Assembly (NCBI GenBank): GCA_027924585.1
Contig: BSBM01001937.1
Location: 372,001 to 436,000 of the forward strand
Direction of reading: 5' to 3'
DNA length: 64,000 nucleotides
From: Larix kaempferi
Taxonomy: Eukaryota; Streptophyta; Pinopsida; Pinales; Pinaceae
Shown here: piece by piece, positions 31,050 to 43,148 of the stretch
Position numbering within the stretch: position 1 is the stretch's first letter
Layout: every line of letters begins with the position of its first letter
The notes under the pieces: generated by a model
The model's input: only the letters and a program-made list of their open reading frames with translations
The model's database searches: none
Told to the model about the DNA's origin: nothing
Made by a program: the position numbers and the translations under genes

Positions 31050-33792
31050 AACAAATGGCGTTGTTGAGTCTTCGTTGCTTTTTCTTTGAAACAAGTCTCT
31101 CTTGTAGGTGATGGTACACGGTCTTTCCTACAAGATAAGTTCAATTGCATGATTAGAAACATCTCATAGATTTCAGAACAAATGCTTACACATAAATATA
31201 TATGTCATACAGTCATGTAATTATCTTAGCCAATGCTTCAATACAACATTTATTCATATCCCGTAACTTTTTAGATGCCTTCCATCTCTACCAGAGCATT
31301 GTTAAGAGTGTGCACAACTCCCAACATGTCAGCAAAGAGGTTTCATTCTAGATAAGTAGCAATGGAATGTTGTACAGTACCATAGGCCACTTACCCATTA
31401 CTTGCATATTAGTAGTATCTTGTTCATTAATGCAACTTTTCAAAAATGCATAATATACATCCTAAATCTAGGAACACAAGTATGTACATGACTGAACAAC
31501 ATCATTTAAGTAATTAAATATATAATAATTGACAATTCAAATACTTATCTTTATTTGGTTGTTGGGTGGACTCCCTCTCAATCTTTGCTTCCTTACAGGA
31601 ATTACTGAAGCGTTCTCCCTCTTGATCTTTGCTTCCTTGCAGGAACTACAAGAGTGTGCTCCCTCTTGACCTTTGCTTCCTTGATTATCTGTCTTTGAAC
31701 TTATATCCATCCTGGATCACTTATGCATGCTTAAGTGTGCACTAGTGTCATCATTATGTCATCCTCAAGATCTCATACATAATCATACCTTCATTAGTAT
31801 AATCTCAATACTTTCAAGATATTATGATTCTAAATAATCTTAAACATCTATGGTCATGGTAATTTCATACACAGGTAATTTGTCACAAGTGTTAGTATTC
31901 AAGGTTTCAGGGAGTACTTCTTTTACTCATGCATATTCTTATTTGACAATAGGACTCTTCTAGTTTGTCATATCATCAATCAAAGTAAGAAGCATAATAT
32001 GCATAAACCCATGATTACTTATAACTTCATGAATAATCATTATCGATCATACAAAAGTATACTTATCTAAGATCCTAACACAAAGTAGGATTCTAACTCG
32101 ATATAGGAAAACATACCTGGATTATCATGCTTGTCTAACATATCCAAACAATGTCTTCTTTGTTCTCTTAGAGACCTTGTGCTAGCAACCTGCATATCTC
32201 ATAAGTTAATAATTGTATAACCAAGTTATACATACCTCGTAAGTAGAGCTTTTATGTGATCCATGACTATGGATGAGTCTTTGTCTTCATGTCACCAAGG
32301 TCATATGTTCTTGCTCTAGAACTTGACTTGTCTTTCTTAATGTACCCTTCATGTTAGTGGACAACATCATCCTCATACAACACCACAGTGTATTAGTACA
32401 ATCATAAGTGTCATACACCTAATCAATGAATGTCTTCTATCATTCACATGCATTCATACTTTTACTAGGGTGATAAGACAAGTCTAAAATTAATCAAGAT
32501 TGTACTAACCTCAATAATATGAAGACAAACATATCATAAACTTAATCATGAATATATTTCAAAACATATATGTATCTCCTCAAGTCATACCTGTCAGGAT
32601 TGCTTGTAGTCTTCTTATGTAAGGCCTTAGCCTCATCTCCCTCTGGAACTGGAATCTCTTTACTTATGTAGGTGTCCAAATCATTCTCTTCTAGGATTAA
32701 CCCAATGCTATACTTCCATGCACTGAAGTTATCAGTCCCACTTGATTTGTTGAATTTGGATTTGGAGCTGGCTAGGGTTTGACAGAGAAACCCTAAAAAT
32801 CCAAACTTGGAATTTCAAACTTCTATTTGGACAGAGAGATGCGTTTGACTAAGGCGAGCAAGCTAGTGTGCTCAGATTTTGAAAACTCCAAAAATTGACC
32901 CTTCACAAATGACCTGCGAATTTCGGATCTGCAGCTTTTGTCAAATTCTGGTTTTCTGGTTTTCCTAGTTTTCTCGTCAAAATCCCAAACTAGGGTTTGA
33001 TAGAGCCTGGGGTTCTACTTAACCAAAAACTTCGATCTTGGTCTCTAAATTTCGATTTTGGTGAGGAGCATCCAGCTGTGGTCTCCGATTCAAGAAATTC
33101 CAACTTTCTTCGAAACGCTAATTTCCCGCAGCAGTGACAAACCAAAAAATGAAAGTGCTTAGAATCTAATTTTGTTTGGACAGAAATATATGCCATGTTT
33201 CTGATGTATCTCTGAAATTTAGGATCTTCAAGGTTTGAAACTTTGGCCTGTGGTAGGCTGACCTGTCATCTTTCCAACCCCACAGATCTGAGTTCGAATG
33301 GATTCTCTGAGAGAGAGATATGCCAAGTGTCACAATGTGACATGTGTATGGGATGAAACAATATAGCGAACTTGTACGGAGTGCCACGTGTCACTGTTTC
33401 AACTTCGGCCTTTGAAACCTGTACTTGTGAAACTACAGTCCGTGCCCTAACTATCACTTTTTACGGAATTCCATTTGGAGCTTTCTATCCCGAGATATGA
33501 CCTTTTTTCATAGGTCACCTGTTTAGGACTGCATTTTGAAAAAGGCATAAACCCTAACTTGTACGGATCATATCTCACAAAGTACAATGAATTTGAGGTT
33601 GTCCTTCGTACAAAAGGTACATGGACATTTCCTCTTCGACCTGTAAAAGTTTCAGATCCTGAACCTTCGCCAAAACTGAGTTATAGTGAAAGTGCCACGA
33701 TGACTGGTTTTTACTATACCAAGCCCTAGCTTCCAATTTGTCGCAAGTGCAACAAGTGTCGTAAATGCCATACAATGCCTTCCTTCAGGCTA
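31050..33792 (-). other. Non-coding segment where Copia gag, protease and integrase would be
   Basis: About 2.7 kb between the primer site and reverse transcriptase lacks gag, protease or integrase motifs on either strand. Near 31560-31700 three imperfect repeats of about 55-60 bp (CTCCCTCTTGA.CTTTGCTTCC) occur. From 32600 to 33792 the sequence has a genic look, with several AACCCTA words, but no open frame above 73 codons. It may be sequence acquired in place of gag-integrase. Confidence 0.6.
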
Positions 33793-33804
33793 GCCTTGAT
33801 ACCA
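33793..33804 (-). other. Copia primer binding site
   Basis: The minus strand reads TGGTATCAAGGC directly after an LTR end CTAACA. This is an initiator-Met-type primer site with one substitution relative to the usual TGGTATCAGAGC. Confidence 0.8.
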
Positions 33805-34031
33805 TGTTAGTTTTTCATCATTTAATTCAATATGATCTAGGATCTTAACTGAAAGAACAACATGTACAACATATCAAACATAAGAGACAAGAGACACAAA
33901 GCATTTCACCAGGGAAAATCAAGAAGGTAAAAAACCCCGCAACTTCCTTAGAGATAGAATGAGCACCAATACAAAGATCACCAAGATGAATCCCTAAAAG
34001 ACAAATGTCTGCAGCAACTACTCCTCCTCCA
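33805..34031 (-). repeat. Copia 5' LTR, 3' portion only
   Basis: About 227 bases end in GATGAAAAACTAACA before the primer site. On the minus strand they begin at the switch from Gypsy gag (AATTTGGACTCC) to GTGGAGGAGGAG. The starting portion of this LTR is absent here. Confidence 0.7.
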
Positions 34032-34430
34032 CTTGGAGTCCAAATTGGAAGGATTGCTACTTCCAACAACTGTTTGATGTTGCAACGATGTAGTCCCTTG
34101 TGCTCCCGATGAAGCCATAGGGTCACTTGTTGAATTTTGTATGTCATTCAAAATTTCAAAAAGAGGTTTGATATCATCAAGTGACTCACCGATAATAAGT
34201 ACAACTGGTTCTGAAAGACTCATCAAAGGTGGAATTACATGAGCATTTGTGTGATTTTTCAATGTTTCAATTTCAACTAGAGTAAGATCATGAACTATGT
34301 TTGTATTCTGTTTGTGATGTGATAATGAATGGTCAGGGTTTGTTTGATGTTGTTCTTCTCGAGTAATATTAATTGTATTTAAAATCAGTTTTGTTTCCAA
34401 GTCATTAGGATGTGGTTTTTGTATCTGTCT
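34032..34430 (-). pseudogene. Gypsy gag N-terminal part, second block
   Basis: The frame from 34400 reads METKLILNTINITREEQHQT, then VEIETLKNHTNAHVIPPLMS and LFEILNDIQNSTSDPMASSG. It ends after SNPSNLDS where the Copia segment begins. The first block has the same sequence with a stop in place of one of the first codons. Function unknown beyond gag position. Confidence 0.68.
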
Positions 34431-35100
34431 CTACAATGTAGCAGGGCTTTCAATTTTTGGTGAATCACTTCGTTTCCACTGTGACTGGTGGACCGGGAGA
34501 GTAGGCCACTTCTAAGAAGTTGATAAAAGGATGTGTTTAAAATGATATTCTTAATCAAACAATCTTAAGGTAGTCTAGACTAAAAAAAAAAGAAAGTGTC
34601 CACTTAGTAAAAAGTCCTATAGATCCAAGCAAACACACTATTTTTTCAAAGAACCGAAGTTCAGTGAAAAGTTAGATTAGAGGGCCTTCCAAAACTATCA
34701 GCTGCTGAGGGATCTCAAGCCTTAAACAATTGCTAGCAACGAAGGTATGAGAAACAATTACAATAAACTTTAATCGCTAGGGGTGCAAGCGTTGGTTCCT
34801 GACCAATCACTTTCCTAAGGAGTAAAAGTTCCAAAGTCTGTCTCAGGTAATGCAATTGTCCCTCACTCACAATAACCTATCTGATATCTAAGGAATAATC
34901 GCTAAAGTTACCACTTCACAATCGACGGTCGGGCGGAATAGTTGTAAGTTGATGACAATTCTCATAACTAGGAACTCTAGGAATAGTGATGTCACCTGAG
35001 GACTTGTCACTGAACATAGAATCTCCTGATGAGCTCATGTCCCACTAAATAAGCAAGAGGGGGGAACCACCCTTATCCAGATTGACCTCGTGTTTAACGC
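34431..35100 (-). other. Sequence upstream of gag, second block
   Basis: It is homologous to 25111-25784. It contains an ATG-led short frame near 35037 and no long frame. It ends at about 35095, where the first block instead joins the LTR remnant. Confidence 0.5.
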
Positions 35101-37461
35101 ATGTTTAAGAAGCACTTTTTCGACAAGCGTTTTTTGCTACTAATGGATTTACTCTCAGTAATCAATGCTAGTTTCAAAAGTTTTGCAGCCCCAGAGTGTT
35201 AACTCTCCAAACCTAATCCAGGGCACTAACCTAATCTTGTTGGTAATATGAAAATCAAAAGTTGGTCAATTTTAGATTAAGCGCCAATTTTAAGGGTAGT
35301 TTGCTTAGTTTCAAGAGTGGAAGTGAAATTTGTGGTGTTTTGAATAGAAAAATATGAACCATACAATGCAATATGCTCACTATACTGCCTTTCAATTCGA
35401 TGAATGTTCTAAACTAATGAAAGGTTAGAGGTTCATGTATGTATTTCAATCATGCAAAATGGTTTGGTTGATTTTGGATTTTCATGCACAGTTTTTTTTG
35501 AAATATGGATAATAATGGATTTCAAAAATCAATGTAAACCAAACAAATATCTTAAATGAAAATGAATCTAATTCTATTACGCGGGGGATCTTTGTTTCTC
35601 ATTCACAAGATCGCACGAAGGCCCAAGTGAAGAGGATAAGCAGAGCTCTTTGGAAAGCTTATAAATTAAATTCTAAACTGTTACACTTGAGATCCACTTT
35701 CTCATTCACAAGATCGCACGAAGGCCAAGTGAAGAGGATACAGTGGCTTGAAAAACTGTATGCAAAAAATGAAATCTACTCTGTTACACGTGAGATCCAC
35801 TTTTTTATTCACAAGATCGCACAAAGGCCCAAGTGAAGAGGATACGGTGGCTCAAAAATAAGATGTTTGAAAATTCAAATCTTAAACTGTTACACTTGAG
35901 ATACACTTTCTCATTCACAAGATCGCCATAAGGTGCAAGTGAAGAGGATACGGTGGCTCATACACAATATATCTCAAGAAAAATGAACTTTAAAGATGCA
36001 ACTCTCTCTAACTGTGCATGAAAATTATGAAAATATTATAACTCCAAAACAAAATTTAGCTATTTAAAGTTTATTTCTGTTTTTGGAAAGAAATTACTCT
36101 CATTATCTCAACATGTGATGTTTAAAGTTTGTTTTTTCAAATGCAAATATGTGTGTAAGGTTCTTTCAAATGTGTATGGTTCTTCCAAATGTGTATGGTT
36201 ATTCTTTGATTTAAAGTTTCCAATCAACATGCGTAGGAGATCGCAAAATTTGAATGTCTTTAAGTTGTTTTAAAACAATTCTTTAATGTGCTTGGAAGAC
36301 TTGCAGACATGTAAAAGAGACACTAATGCAAGTTAAGATCAGTCCCTAAATATGTAAAAACAGGGATCCATCATGAAATGTGGTTGTAGGCAAGTAGATC
36401 TACTACCAATTGAAAGAAAGATTGAAAATATATGACAATTTGGAGCAATTTTTAAAGGTGTTTGGAAGTGAATTCCAATTGTAAAGATCTTGATCCAAAT
36501 GGTGCAAAACTTTCCTAATTTTTCAACAGGAGTAGAACAATGATCTCAAGCTGTAAATAAAGCCTTAAACGAGTGTGCAAATGTAATAAAAATCAGGTCT
36601 CCAAACAGATCTTAAGCTAAAGAGATCTCCAGAAACTAGTGTATGATTGCAAAATTGAATTAATATGTTTGGAAAGTAGGTGACTTGCAAACATGTAAAG
36701 GAAACACTAATGTAGGTAAAGATCAGTCCTAAATGTATCAAGACAGGGATCTATCTTTAAAGATATCTTTAATTAAGTAGATCCATTACAACTTTGAAGG
36801 AGATTTGAAAAGAGATAGCAATTTGAAGCATTTTAAAAGAGTTTTGGAAGTGGATTCCAATTAAAAAGATGTTGATCCAAATTGTGTAAAGCTTTTCCAA
36901 ACTCTTCAAACAAGTAACCTACTGATCTTAGGAAGCAATAGAAGCTTTAATGAAGTCTGCAAATGTAGAAACAAGGCCTCCAAAACATATCCAAAACAGG
37001 GATATCACAAACTAGTTGATCGGCTGCAAATTGAAAACAAAAGATGTAGATCTTTAAACCAAAAAACATAAGCAAAGGAGGGATCAAAAAATGAGTAAAG
37101 AAGGTTGGATCTTCACCCTAAGAGGTCCCTAAGCCAAGCCATATAGCCATACCACATCAAAGGAGCAAAGGTAAGGGGGTTTGAGGCTCTCTAAAGCAAA
37201 TTTTTGGCATCGTCGTAGTCTGCAAGTAGGGACAGAGCGACGACCCTCCAATGGACAAAAACCGAGATCTACAATGAATTTTTGAAGCATTTGTTGAATG
37301 GAGGGTGTGGGGACGCTGGTTTGGAGCTTCTCTTGCTGGATCTAAGGTTCTTTTAGCGATCTTTAAGCCAAAAATTAGTAGATCTGAAAGATGGAAATCA
37401 CCAAAATATGAAGGAAAAATCATGAAATACCAAGAGATTTCAAGCCACGAAGTTGCCAATA
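35101..37461 (-). other. Long untranslated leader between LTR C and gag
   Basis: About 2.36 kb lack any long frame. Two repeat structures lie inside: four copies of a roughly 107-bp unit (35590-35960), and a diverged duplication of about 380 bp (about 36250-36650 against 36650-37040). Long leaders of this kind are common in large plant Gypsy elements. The sequence just after the LTR on the minus strand is TATTGGCAACTTCGTGGCTT; which tRNA would prime there is not clear to me. Confidence 0.65.
35590..35960. repeat. Tandem array, about 107-bp unit, 3.5 to 4 copies
   Basis: Each unit holds ATTCACAAGATCGCACGAAG, then AAGTGAAGAGGATA and CTGTTACACTTGAGATCCAC. Copies start near 35603, 35701, 35807 and 35914. 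Confidence 0.88.
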
Positions 37462-38298
37462 TGATAATAGATGAAGTAGTTTGCTAGTAGGGGGTTAAAT
37501 ATGCAAATCATCAATCTATTTTTACTAAGAAGTGGTGAGCTTCTATGTCTGCAAATAAAAATGATTATCACGAGCTATCAATAAGATCTACATTCATTCA
37601 TCAGATATGATAAGCAAAGCTAAGATCTAATACCATTTGAAAATCTATATCATACAAGATAAACAACATTCAAACACTCAAATGGAACAAACTTGAATAA
37701 TTTTATATCAAAACAATGAAGGGGTACATCCTTACCATGGATCTTGGTGTGAATTTCTCCTCCATTGCCATGAAATTTTCTTTATCCACCTTTGCTTTTG
37801 AAAAAATTGAGCTTTTCCTCCTCCTTCAGAATCTCTCCAACATGCCTTTGCCCTTCCTTTGTTCTCTCTACCATGCCCCAAATGCTCTTTTTATATACCA
37901 TTGGGAAATGAGCCTTCAAGCTTTTCTTCTCAATGTGGGATTGCTTATTTTCCTTATTTTAGATTATTTTCACTCAAAAACCCACTTTCCATAGTTTTTA
38001 TGGTTTTTTGCACAACTTAGCATACTTTAAGCACAATTAATGCACTTTAATGCATTTCTTTTCACTATTTGATTGGTGTAGCTTAAGTTTGGATATTTTA
38101 TGAACGGTTCAATCATTGAACTTGGTCTTTTTAGGTTATTTTTTTTTTTCACCTAATCCTTCCATTTATGGGAGAAGTGATTAGATCGGAGAGGATTTGT
38201 CTCTGAATGTACTTGTGTTCTATCTTCATGTTGCGGGCACATAGTAAAAATATGCTTCTTCTGTCACATGACTAAGGGTGTTAATTTGATTGTTAATA
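37462..38298 (-). repeat. LTR C, 5' LTR of the second block
   Basis: 837 bp. On the minus strand it starts TATTAACAATC (first G of TGTTAAC altered) at 38298 and ends CTATTATCA at 37462. The TATA-like TATATAAAAAG is at about 37890. It is followed by the leader and preceded by the TSD copy GTCAT inside LINE-1. Closest relative in the window: LTR A. Confidence 0.9.
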
Positions 38299-38460
38299 GT
38301 CATCTTTGCTGAGCTCAGATTCCTGAAAGAGCTTGGTCCTTTCCCACACGTTGAAGCCGGTACAAACGCGATTATCTCCCTTCATCCTTCCACCCATCTT
38401 CGTTTGAGTAATGATTCCTTCAGTTCGAGGCGGATCAAAACGAGGTAGTCATATGATCAT

Positions 38461-39260
38461 TTAAGTTACGAGCCTCATGTTGTAATTCCTAGATGTCCTC
38501 TCATTCTCACCTCCACTTATCATCATAATGTGGTGAGGGTTAGTGGTGAAAAAGGGTGATTGATCACTTATGGGAAGAGACCCCTGTCCTAATTGGGGCC
38601 GTGTGTCCATTGCCCCATGTGGCATTTCCCTACTTTGACCTCGTGTTCTTGCCAGCTGGGTGATGTCAGCGACTGCGAGTTCCAAGCAGCGACACCTTAG
38701 GGCATGTTCATAGGTGTCCTCCAGTGGGCTTGGATGGAAGGATACACGAGCCTTTACCCCATTGTTCGCCAACTCATCCACCACCTTGTTCCCTTAGCGA
38801 TGAACGTGCATGAGCTGAACGACCGAGGTGGTGGCCAGAAGATGTTGAAGCTGGTGCAATCTACTCTCCCACTTCCAGTTCCGAGAAACTTTGGAGATAG
38901 TGGAGCCCCTTTGGATGTGTCCCACCATAGCAATTATGAGCATGGAGTCCCCCTCCATTGTCAATGTTAACCATTGTTGCTACACTGTCCATCACAAACC
39001 GCTGACTAGACCTTCTAATACGACAACATTGTTCGTGGGTTTGCTGATGTCTCCCCGAAAGACACTGAGCACACTCCCTTCATCATTTATTATCACTCTG
39101 CCAAATCCAGCCGGCCAGGGTTCCCATTCGGTGCAGCATCAAAATTAAGCTTGAAGGTGCCAGTGGATGGGTATTGCCAAAAGTTGGGATGTGTAGAGCA
39201 ATCTGTGCTCGCGATCTACCAATACTCACAGATATGTTAAAAATCCCTTATCATTTAAGA
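38461..39260 (-). pseudogene. LINE-1 RNase H
   Basis: The N-terminal strand is readable in broken frames near 39160 (GTFKLNFDAAPNGNPG). The C-terminal frame 38784-38461 reads MVDELANNGVKARVSF, then LELAVADITQLARTRG. In this copy the frame passes the position where LINE-2 has a TAG, and continues 41 codons to the TAA also present in LINE-2. That suggests ORF2 originally ended there. Catalytic residues cannot all be assigned because of frameshifts. Confidence 0.82.
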
Positions 39261-39379
39261 TTTGCCTCTCTGCATTGTCTTCTTTCATAGCTTCAGATGG
39301 CCATTGAGTGAGGGTAAGCGTTTCCTTTGGGTGAATTTCAACTAACATCCAGACTGCCTCTATGTTCCTTTCCTTTCCC

Positions 39380-40444
39380 TCAAACGTGCGTCAGTTTCTC
39401 TCTTTTCCACACTTCCCACAACACAAACCCCGGGAACAATTCCCACATTCTATTGAGGAGCTTGTTCTTGAAGGGTTGAGACATCCAAGTAGCTAAGGTG
39501 AGATCTGGGCGCCCCTTGACCTTGGCATTCTTTCTGAACCTCTCCTCCCCCTTAACCCAAAGGGAGGAAGCCATTTGGCAGCTGTCCAACAAATGATTGA
39601 TGGTTTCAGCGTCATTATAGCATATACCACAAGGAGAGGGCCTAGTCATACCACGTTTCAGAAGATTTCCCCAAGTTAAAATGCGTCGACGAATTAGGAC
39701 TCAATTGAAGGTTGCAATTTTAGGCCATAGGTTCCCTCGCCACACCTTTCTCCATTTCTCCTCCTGCTGCAGTCGGTGGAATTCCTTGAGCAGTCCCACC
39801 ACCTCTACGATATTGAAGAGCACACAATTCCCGGGGTTCCTAGTATTGGAGTACCCCCAGCGGACTTTGTTTGGCCCATCCACCCTCAGAATTTGACGAG
39901 CACACAATTCCTCATAAATATTTTCCAGGTTCTTCGGAATGCAAGATTTCCACCAATGTTTCGACTTCCATTTCCTGAATTGTTGGTCTCCCATCGTAGG
40001 CTCCCAGAAGTCTTGCACCCATTCCAGAGGACTGCTCTGTATGTAAAGCTTTAAATCCTGTACATCCTCTCTATTTGCCAGTCTAGGTGATTGTTTCCAA
40101 GCACCCCGAAGAAAAGAGGCAGAGGTTCCATCTCTTATTTCCTAGAAACTTTGCCTTTGGACCAATCCCCTTTTCAGTTGTGCAACTTTCCAGATATGCG
40201 ACCTCGGTATATCTTCCCCAAACCTGATTAAGTTCTGCTTGGACCATTGGGGTGCATACTTGCGATGCGATAACATTGCCCAGGGTTCCTCGGTGCACGT
40301 GGTCCACCGCCACCAAATTTTAGCTCCCATTACCTTGTTGACACACACTGGGTAGCGCAGACCCATGCCCCCTATCGCTTTTGGAGTGCACAGGGTATCC
40401 CACTTTACCAGGGCCCATTTTCGATGGCCCTTGAGTCCCCCCAA
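39380..40444 (-). pseudogene. LINE-1 ORF2 zinc-knuckle (zf-RVT) region
   Basis: Frames 40444-40142 and 39649-39380 include MGLRYPVCVNKVMGAKIWWR, HRKYAPQWSKQNLI and SPCGICYNDAETINHLLDSC. The last is the zf-RVT motif (C-x2-C...H-L-L-x2-C), followed by the LLNRMWELFPGFVLWEVWKR segment preceding RNase H. Confidence 0.87.
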
Positions 40445-41404
40445 AGAAAATTCCTCTGTATGGTGCGAATTTGCTTGAGTACAATATTTGGAGCAGCCAG
40501 AATCGAGAAGAGGTAATTGGGCATTGCTTGTAGCACCGATTTAACGATAATGACTCGACTTGGGAAGTTAAGGGCTCTATATGTCCATAGCTCAAGCTTT
40601 CCCTTAAGCTTGTTAAGAAGATCCTTCCAAGAGATTTGGCGGATCGTAGAATCAGCCAAGGGGGCGCCCAAATATTTGGATGGGAGTTGTCCTTCTCTGA
40701 ATTCCAGGATACGAAGGATGTTCCTGCGAGTGATTTTTCGGGGTGTTGAAAAAGTAAACTTGGGATTTAGCTTTGTTGATTTCCAGTCCACTAGCTTTTA
40801 GAAAAGTATCAAGTACTCTTTTGATGCCTTTGACTTCTTGGAAAGAAGAAGGACCCATCAACATAATATCATCTACAAATTGTTGATGGGTCTGTGGATT
40901 CATATTGTCGTTGAGGGTAAGACCTCGAATGTAGTTGCTTTGTTGCATGGCTTTGAGCATTCGACCAAGCCTTTCTGCAATGATGATGAACATGAACAAA
41001 GATAAAGGGTCCCCTAGACGAATCCCTTGCGAGGTAGAGAAAGGCTGCGACGGCGTTCCATTTACCAGAATTGAGAAGAAGGCCGAGGAGACTAGGCTCA
41101 TCAACCATTCTATCCATTGCTCATTGAAACCCAAGGTCCTTCACATTTCTGCTAGGAAGGTCCAATTGAGTTTATCATATGCTTTAGATAAGTCAAGTTT
41201 AAGTAGCATTCCTGGAATCTTGTCAGTCTTCAGGGAGTGGATAGTTTCATGAACCAGAATTATATCGTCTAAAATTTGTCGGCCTTCAACGAAACCTGCT
41301 TGCTCAGGTGAAATCAGCATGATTTTGTAGATGACATTACATAGGGCAATTGGTCTGAATTTGCATGGATCTTCTGTGCCCGTTTCCTTCTGAATGAGCG
41401 TCAA
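40445..41404 (-). pseudogene. LINE-1 reverse transcriptase
   Basis: The fingers and palm are readable: FRPIALCNVIYKI, AGFVEGRQILDDIILVHET, LKLDLSKAYDKLNW (first catalytic aspartate), FSILVNGTPSQPF, GIRLGDPLSLFMFI and QQFVDDIMLMGP with FVDD intact. Relative to LINE-3 about 15 residues (the ITKIIANRLRP stretch) are deleted after YKI. The frame changes near 41140. Confidence 0.92.
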
Positions 41405-42176
41405 GAAAGTGGCATTGAGGGCCTTTAGAATACTCCCAGTTCATTTTGAGTCTTCTACTAACTCCAACACTTCCTCTTTCAACCAGTCCCAGCAAGTGTG
41501 GAAGAAATTAGTGGTGAACCCATCTGGTCATGTGGCTTTATCCGCTGCCATTTGCTTGACTGCCTCATCCAATACTTCCATGTCTATTGGTTTCATTAGC
41601 ATCATGTTGTGATCAACCGTAATCACCGTAGGGATGTACTGAAGAACTTTTTCCCTTCTAGCTCAACGATTGATGTTTGGTTCCTCTAGGAGGTCTACAA
41701 AGAAATCATTCAAGATCTGCTCCATCTCCGTTTGAGTTTCAACATAGCTGCCAATTGTTTTCTTTAGACGAACCACCCTATTCCCCTGCCGATGCTGAAT
41801 AGCAGTTTTGTGGAAAAAAATTGTATTGCGCTCACCTTCTTTCAACCATCGATTCCAGGATTTTTGTTTCCAAAGAATCTCTTCTTGTTGTTTCTTGAGG
41901 TTGAGTTCTTTTATAAGGTTTTGTTCTTGCTCCATTAGTTCAACAGAGTAACCCTGGTTCATTGCTGCATGTTGGACCTTTTTCATCTTCTGGTCTAACT
42001 GTTTTTTCCCTTGGATGATGTTCCCAAAGGTTTTTGAGTTCCAATGCTTAATTTTTCCTTTTAGGGACTTAAGTTTTTGTTGAAATTGGTACAGTAGTGT
42101 TCCTTGGATAGGTACCGATTCCTGCCATCACTGACGAAGTTGTTCCAGGAAGTCCAGATGGAGAAGCCAAAGTTGC

Positions 42177-42958
42177 TCAAAATGAAAAGGTCATCGAAGG
42201 TTCTCCCTCATCCTTTTCCATTCCAAGCTGATCGACCAGTGGTGAGATCCAGCTGAGGGAATTACCACAACAGACAACTCGCCCCCACCCATCATTACTG
42301 ACTTTGAAACTAAAAATCAGTCTAACCGAGAAGCTATACTTCTGTCTCCATTTTTCTTTTGTTATTCCAGGTAAAGATACTGTTGGATGTTCTGACATCA
42401 ACCAGATTCGGCGTCTATTGCTTCATTGAATTGTTCACTAATGGGGTTTAAGTGACGAATTCCTCCTCTCTTCTCCTCTAGGTTGCAGATCAAGTTAAAG
42501 TCCCCTCCCATGACCCATGGACATGAACCAACCATCGCCTTTAAGTTAACCAGTGAGTCCGAGAAAGAGGTCTTCTGGTTAGATGTTGAAGGCCCATAAA
42601 CATTTGACAGGAAGCCTCGAATTCTTGTGCCTACCACATGGAAAGATGTTGATAAAATAAAATTGGAGGCCATTGAACTAGAGAGGCTGCTCTCCCTAGG
42701 ATTCCAAAGAATGACGAGCCCCCCAGCCGCTCCCGTGGCGTCAATTGCTATGACCTCACATTTTTTCTAGTCTTGCTTTCCTATGAGTTGGAGGACCGCT
42801 TCCGAACATTTGGTTTCTTGAAGTAGAATTATGGTTGGATTTTTAATTTCTAACTTCCGTCTTAGAAGACGGGTCTTCAGAAGGCTATTGCAACCTCTAA
42901 TATTCCAAGATATAATCTGTATCTTATAACTGTTTGGGGGAGGAAGATAGTGCCGCAT
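42177..42958 (-). pseudogene. LINE-1 AP-like endonuclease
   Basis: The apparent ORF2 start MRHYLPPPNSYKIQIISWNI at 42958 is followed by RGCNS, ILLQETKCSE, a stop after GKQD, then SNVYGPSTSN and WVMGGDFNLICNLEEKRGG. These are the SWNxRG, QETK and GGDFN motifs of the LINE endonuclease that nicks target DNA. The SDH end is in a shifted frame near 42240. Confidence 0.9.
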
Positions 42959-43148
42959 CGATGGTGGGATATTGACCTAAGGCTACCAACTTCGCCTCAA
43001 CCACTTGGATTCTCTGGTTGTTTCTATGTCTTCCTCATTTCTGCCCTTGACCTTTCTTTTTCCCTTCATTTTCTTTATGGGATTCCGCAGCTATGCCCAA
43101 GTATTTGATGGCTTTTGTCTTGATAATAGCTTTTTCCATCAAAGAGAC

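Larger units (their letters stand above)
28003..34031 (-). mobile_element. Copia-derived segment embedded in Gypsy gag
   Basis: In minus orientation the segment runs as LTR 3' part (34031-33805), primer site (33804-33793), about 2.7 kb of non-coding sequence, reverse transcriptase and RNase H (about 30900-29494), 1.3 kb with tandem repeats, polypurine tract (28150-28141) and LTR 5' part (28140-28003). The two LTR pieces do not overlap in sequence: one holds the start (TGTTGATGTATTTG), the other the end (GAAAAACTAACA). Neither end has a complete LTR and no TSD is visible. Gag and integrase coding are absent. Confidence 0.82.
19050..38298 (-). mobile_element. Composite Gypsy-type LTR structure, inverted outer LTRs, TSD GTCAT
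   Basis: The 19,249-bp insert is flanked by the 5-bp TSD GTCAT (19045-19049 and 38299-38303). LINE-2 at about 46536-46546 shows the uninterrupted site. Both outer termini are the same LTR end: TGTTAACAATC at 19050, and its complement GATTGTTAATA ending at 38298. So both are U3 termini and the outer LTRs (A and C) are inverted. A third LTR (B) lies inside, next to A. Between B and C are two gag-protease blocks in minus orientation, joined at about 25785. One gag is split by a Copia-derived segment. No integrase and no Gypsy reverse transcriptase is visible. Confidence 0.9.

Noticed and set aside
19050-38298. A giant DNA transposon with long terminal inverted repeats
   Set aside because: The repeats contain an LTR-type TATA box. 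One of them follows a polypurine tract, they start with TG, the TSD is 5 bp, and the interior holds gag and protease. An LTR origin explains all of this, and no transposase is visible.
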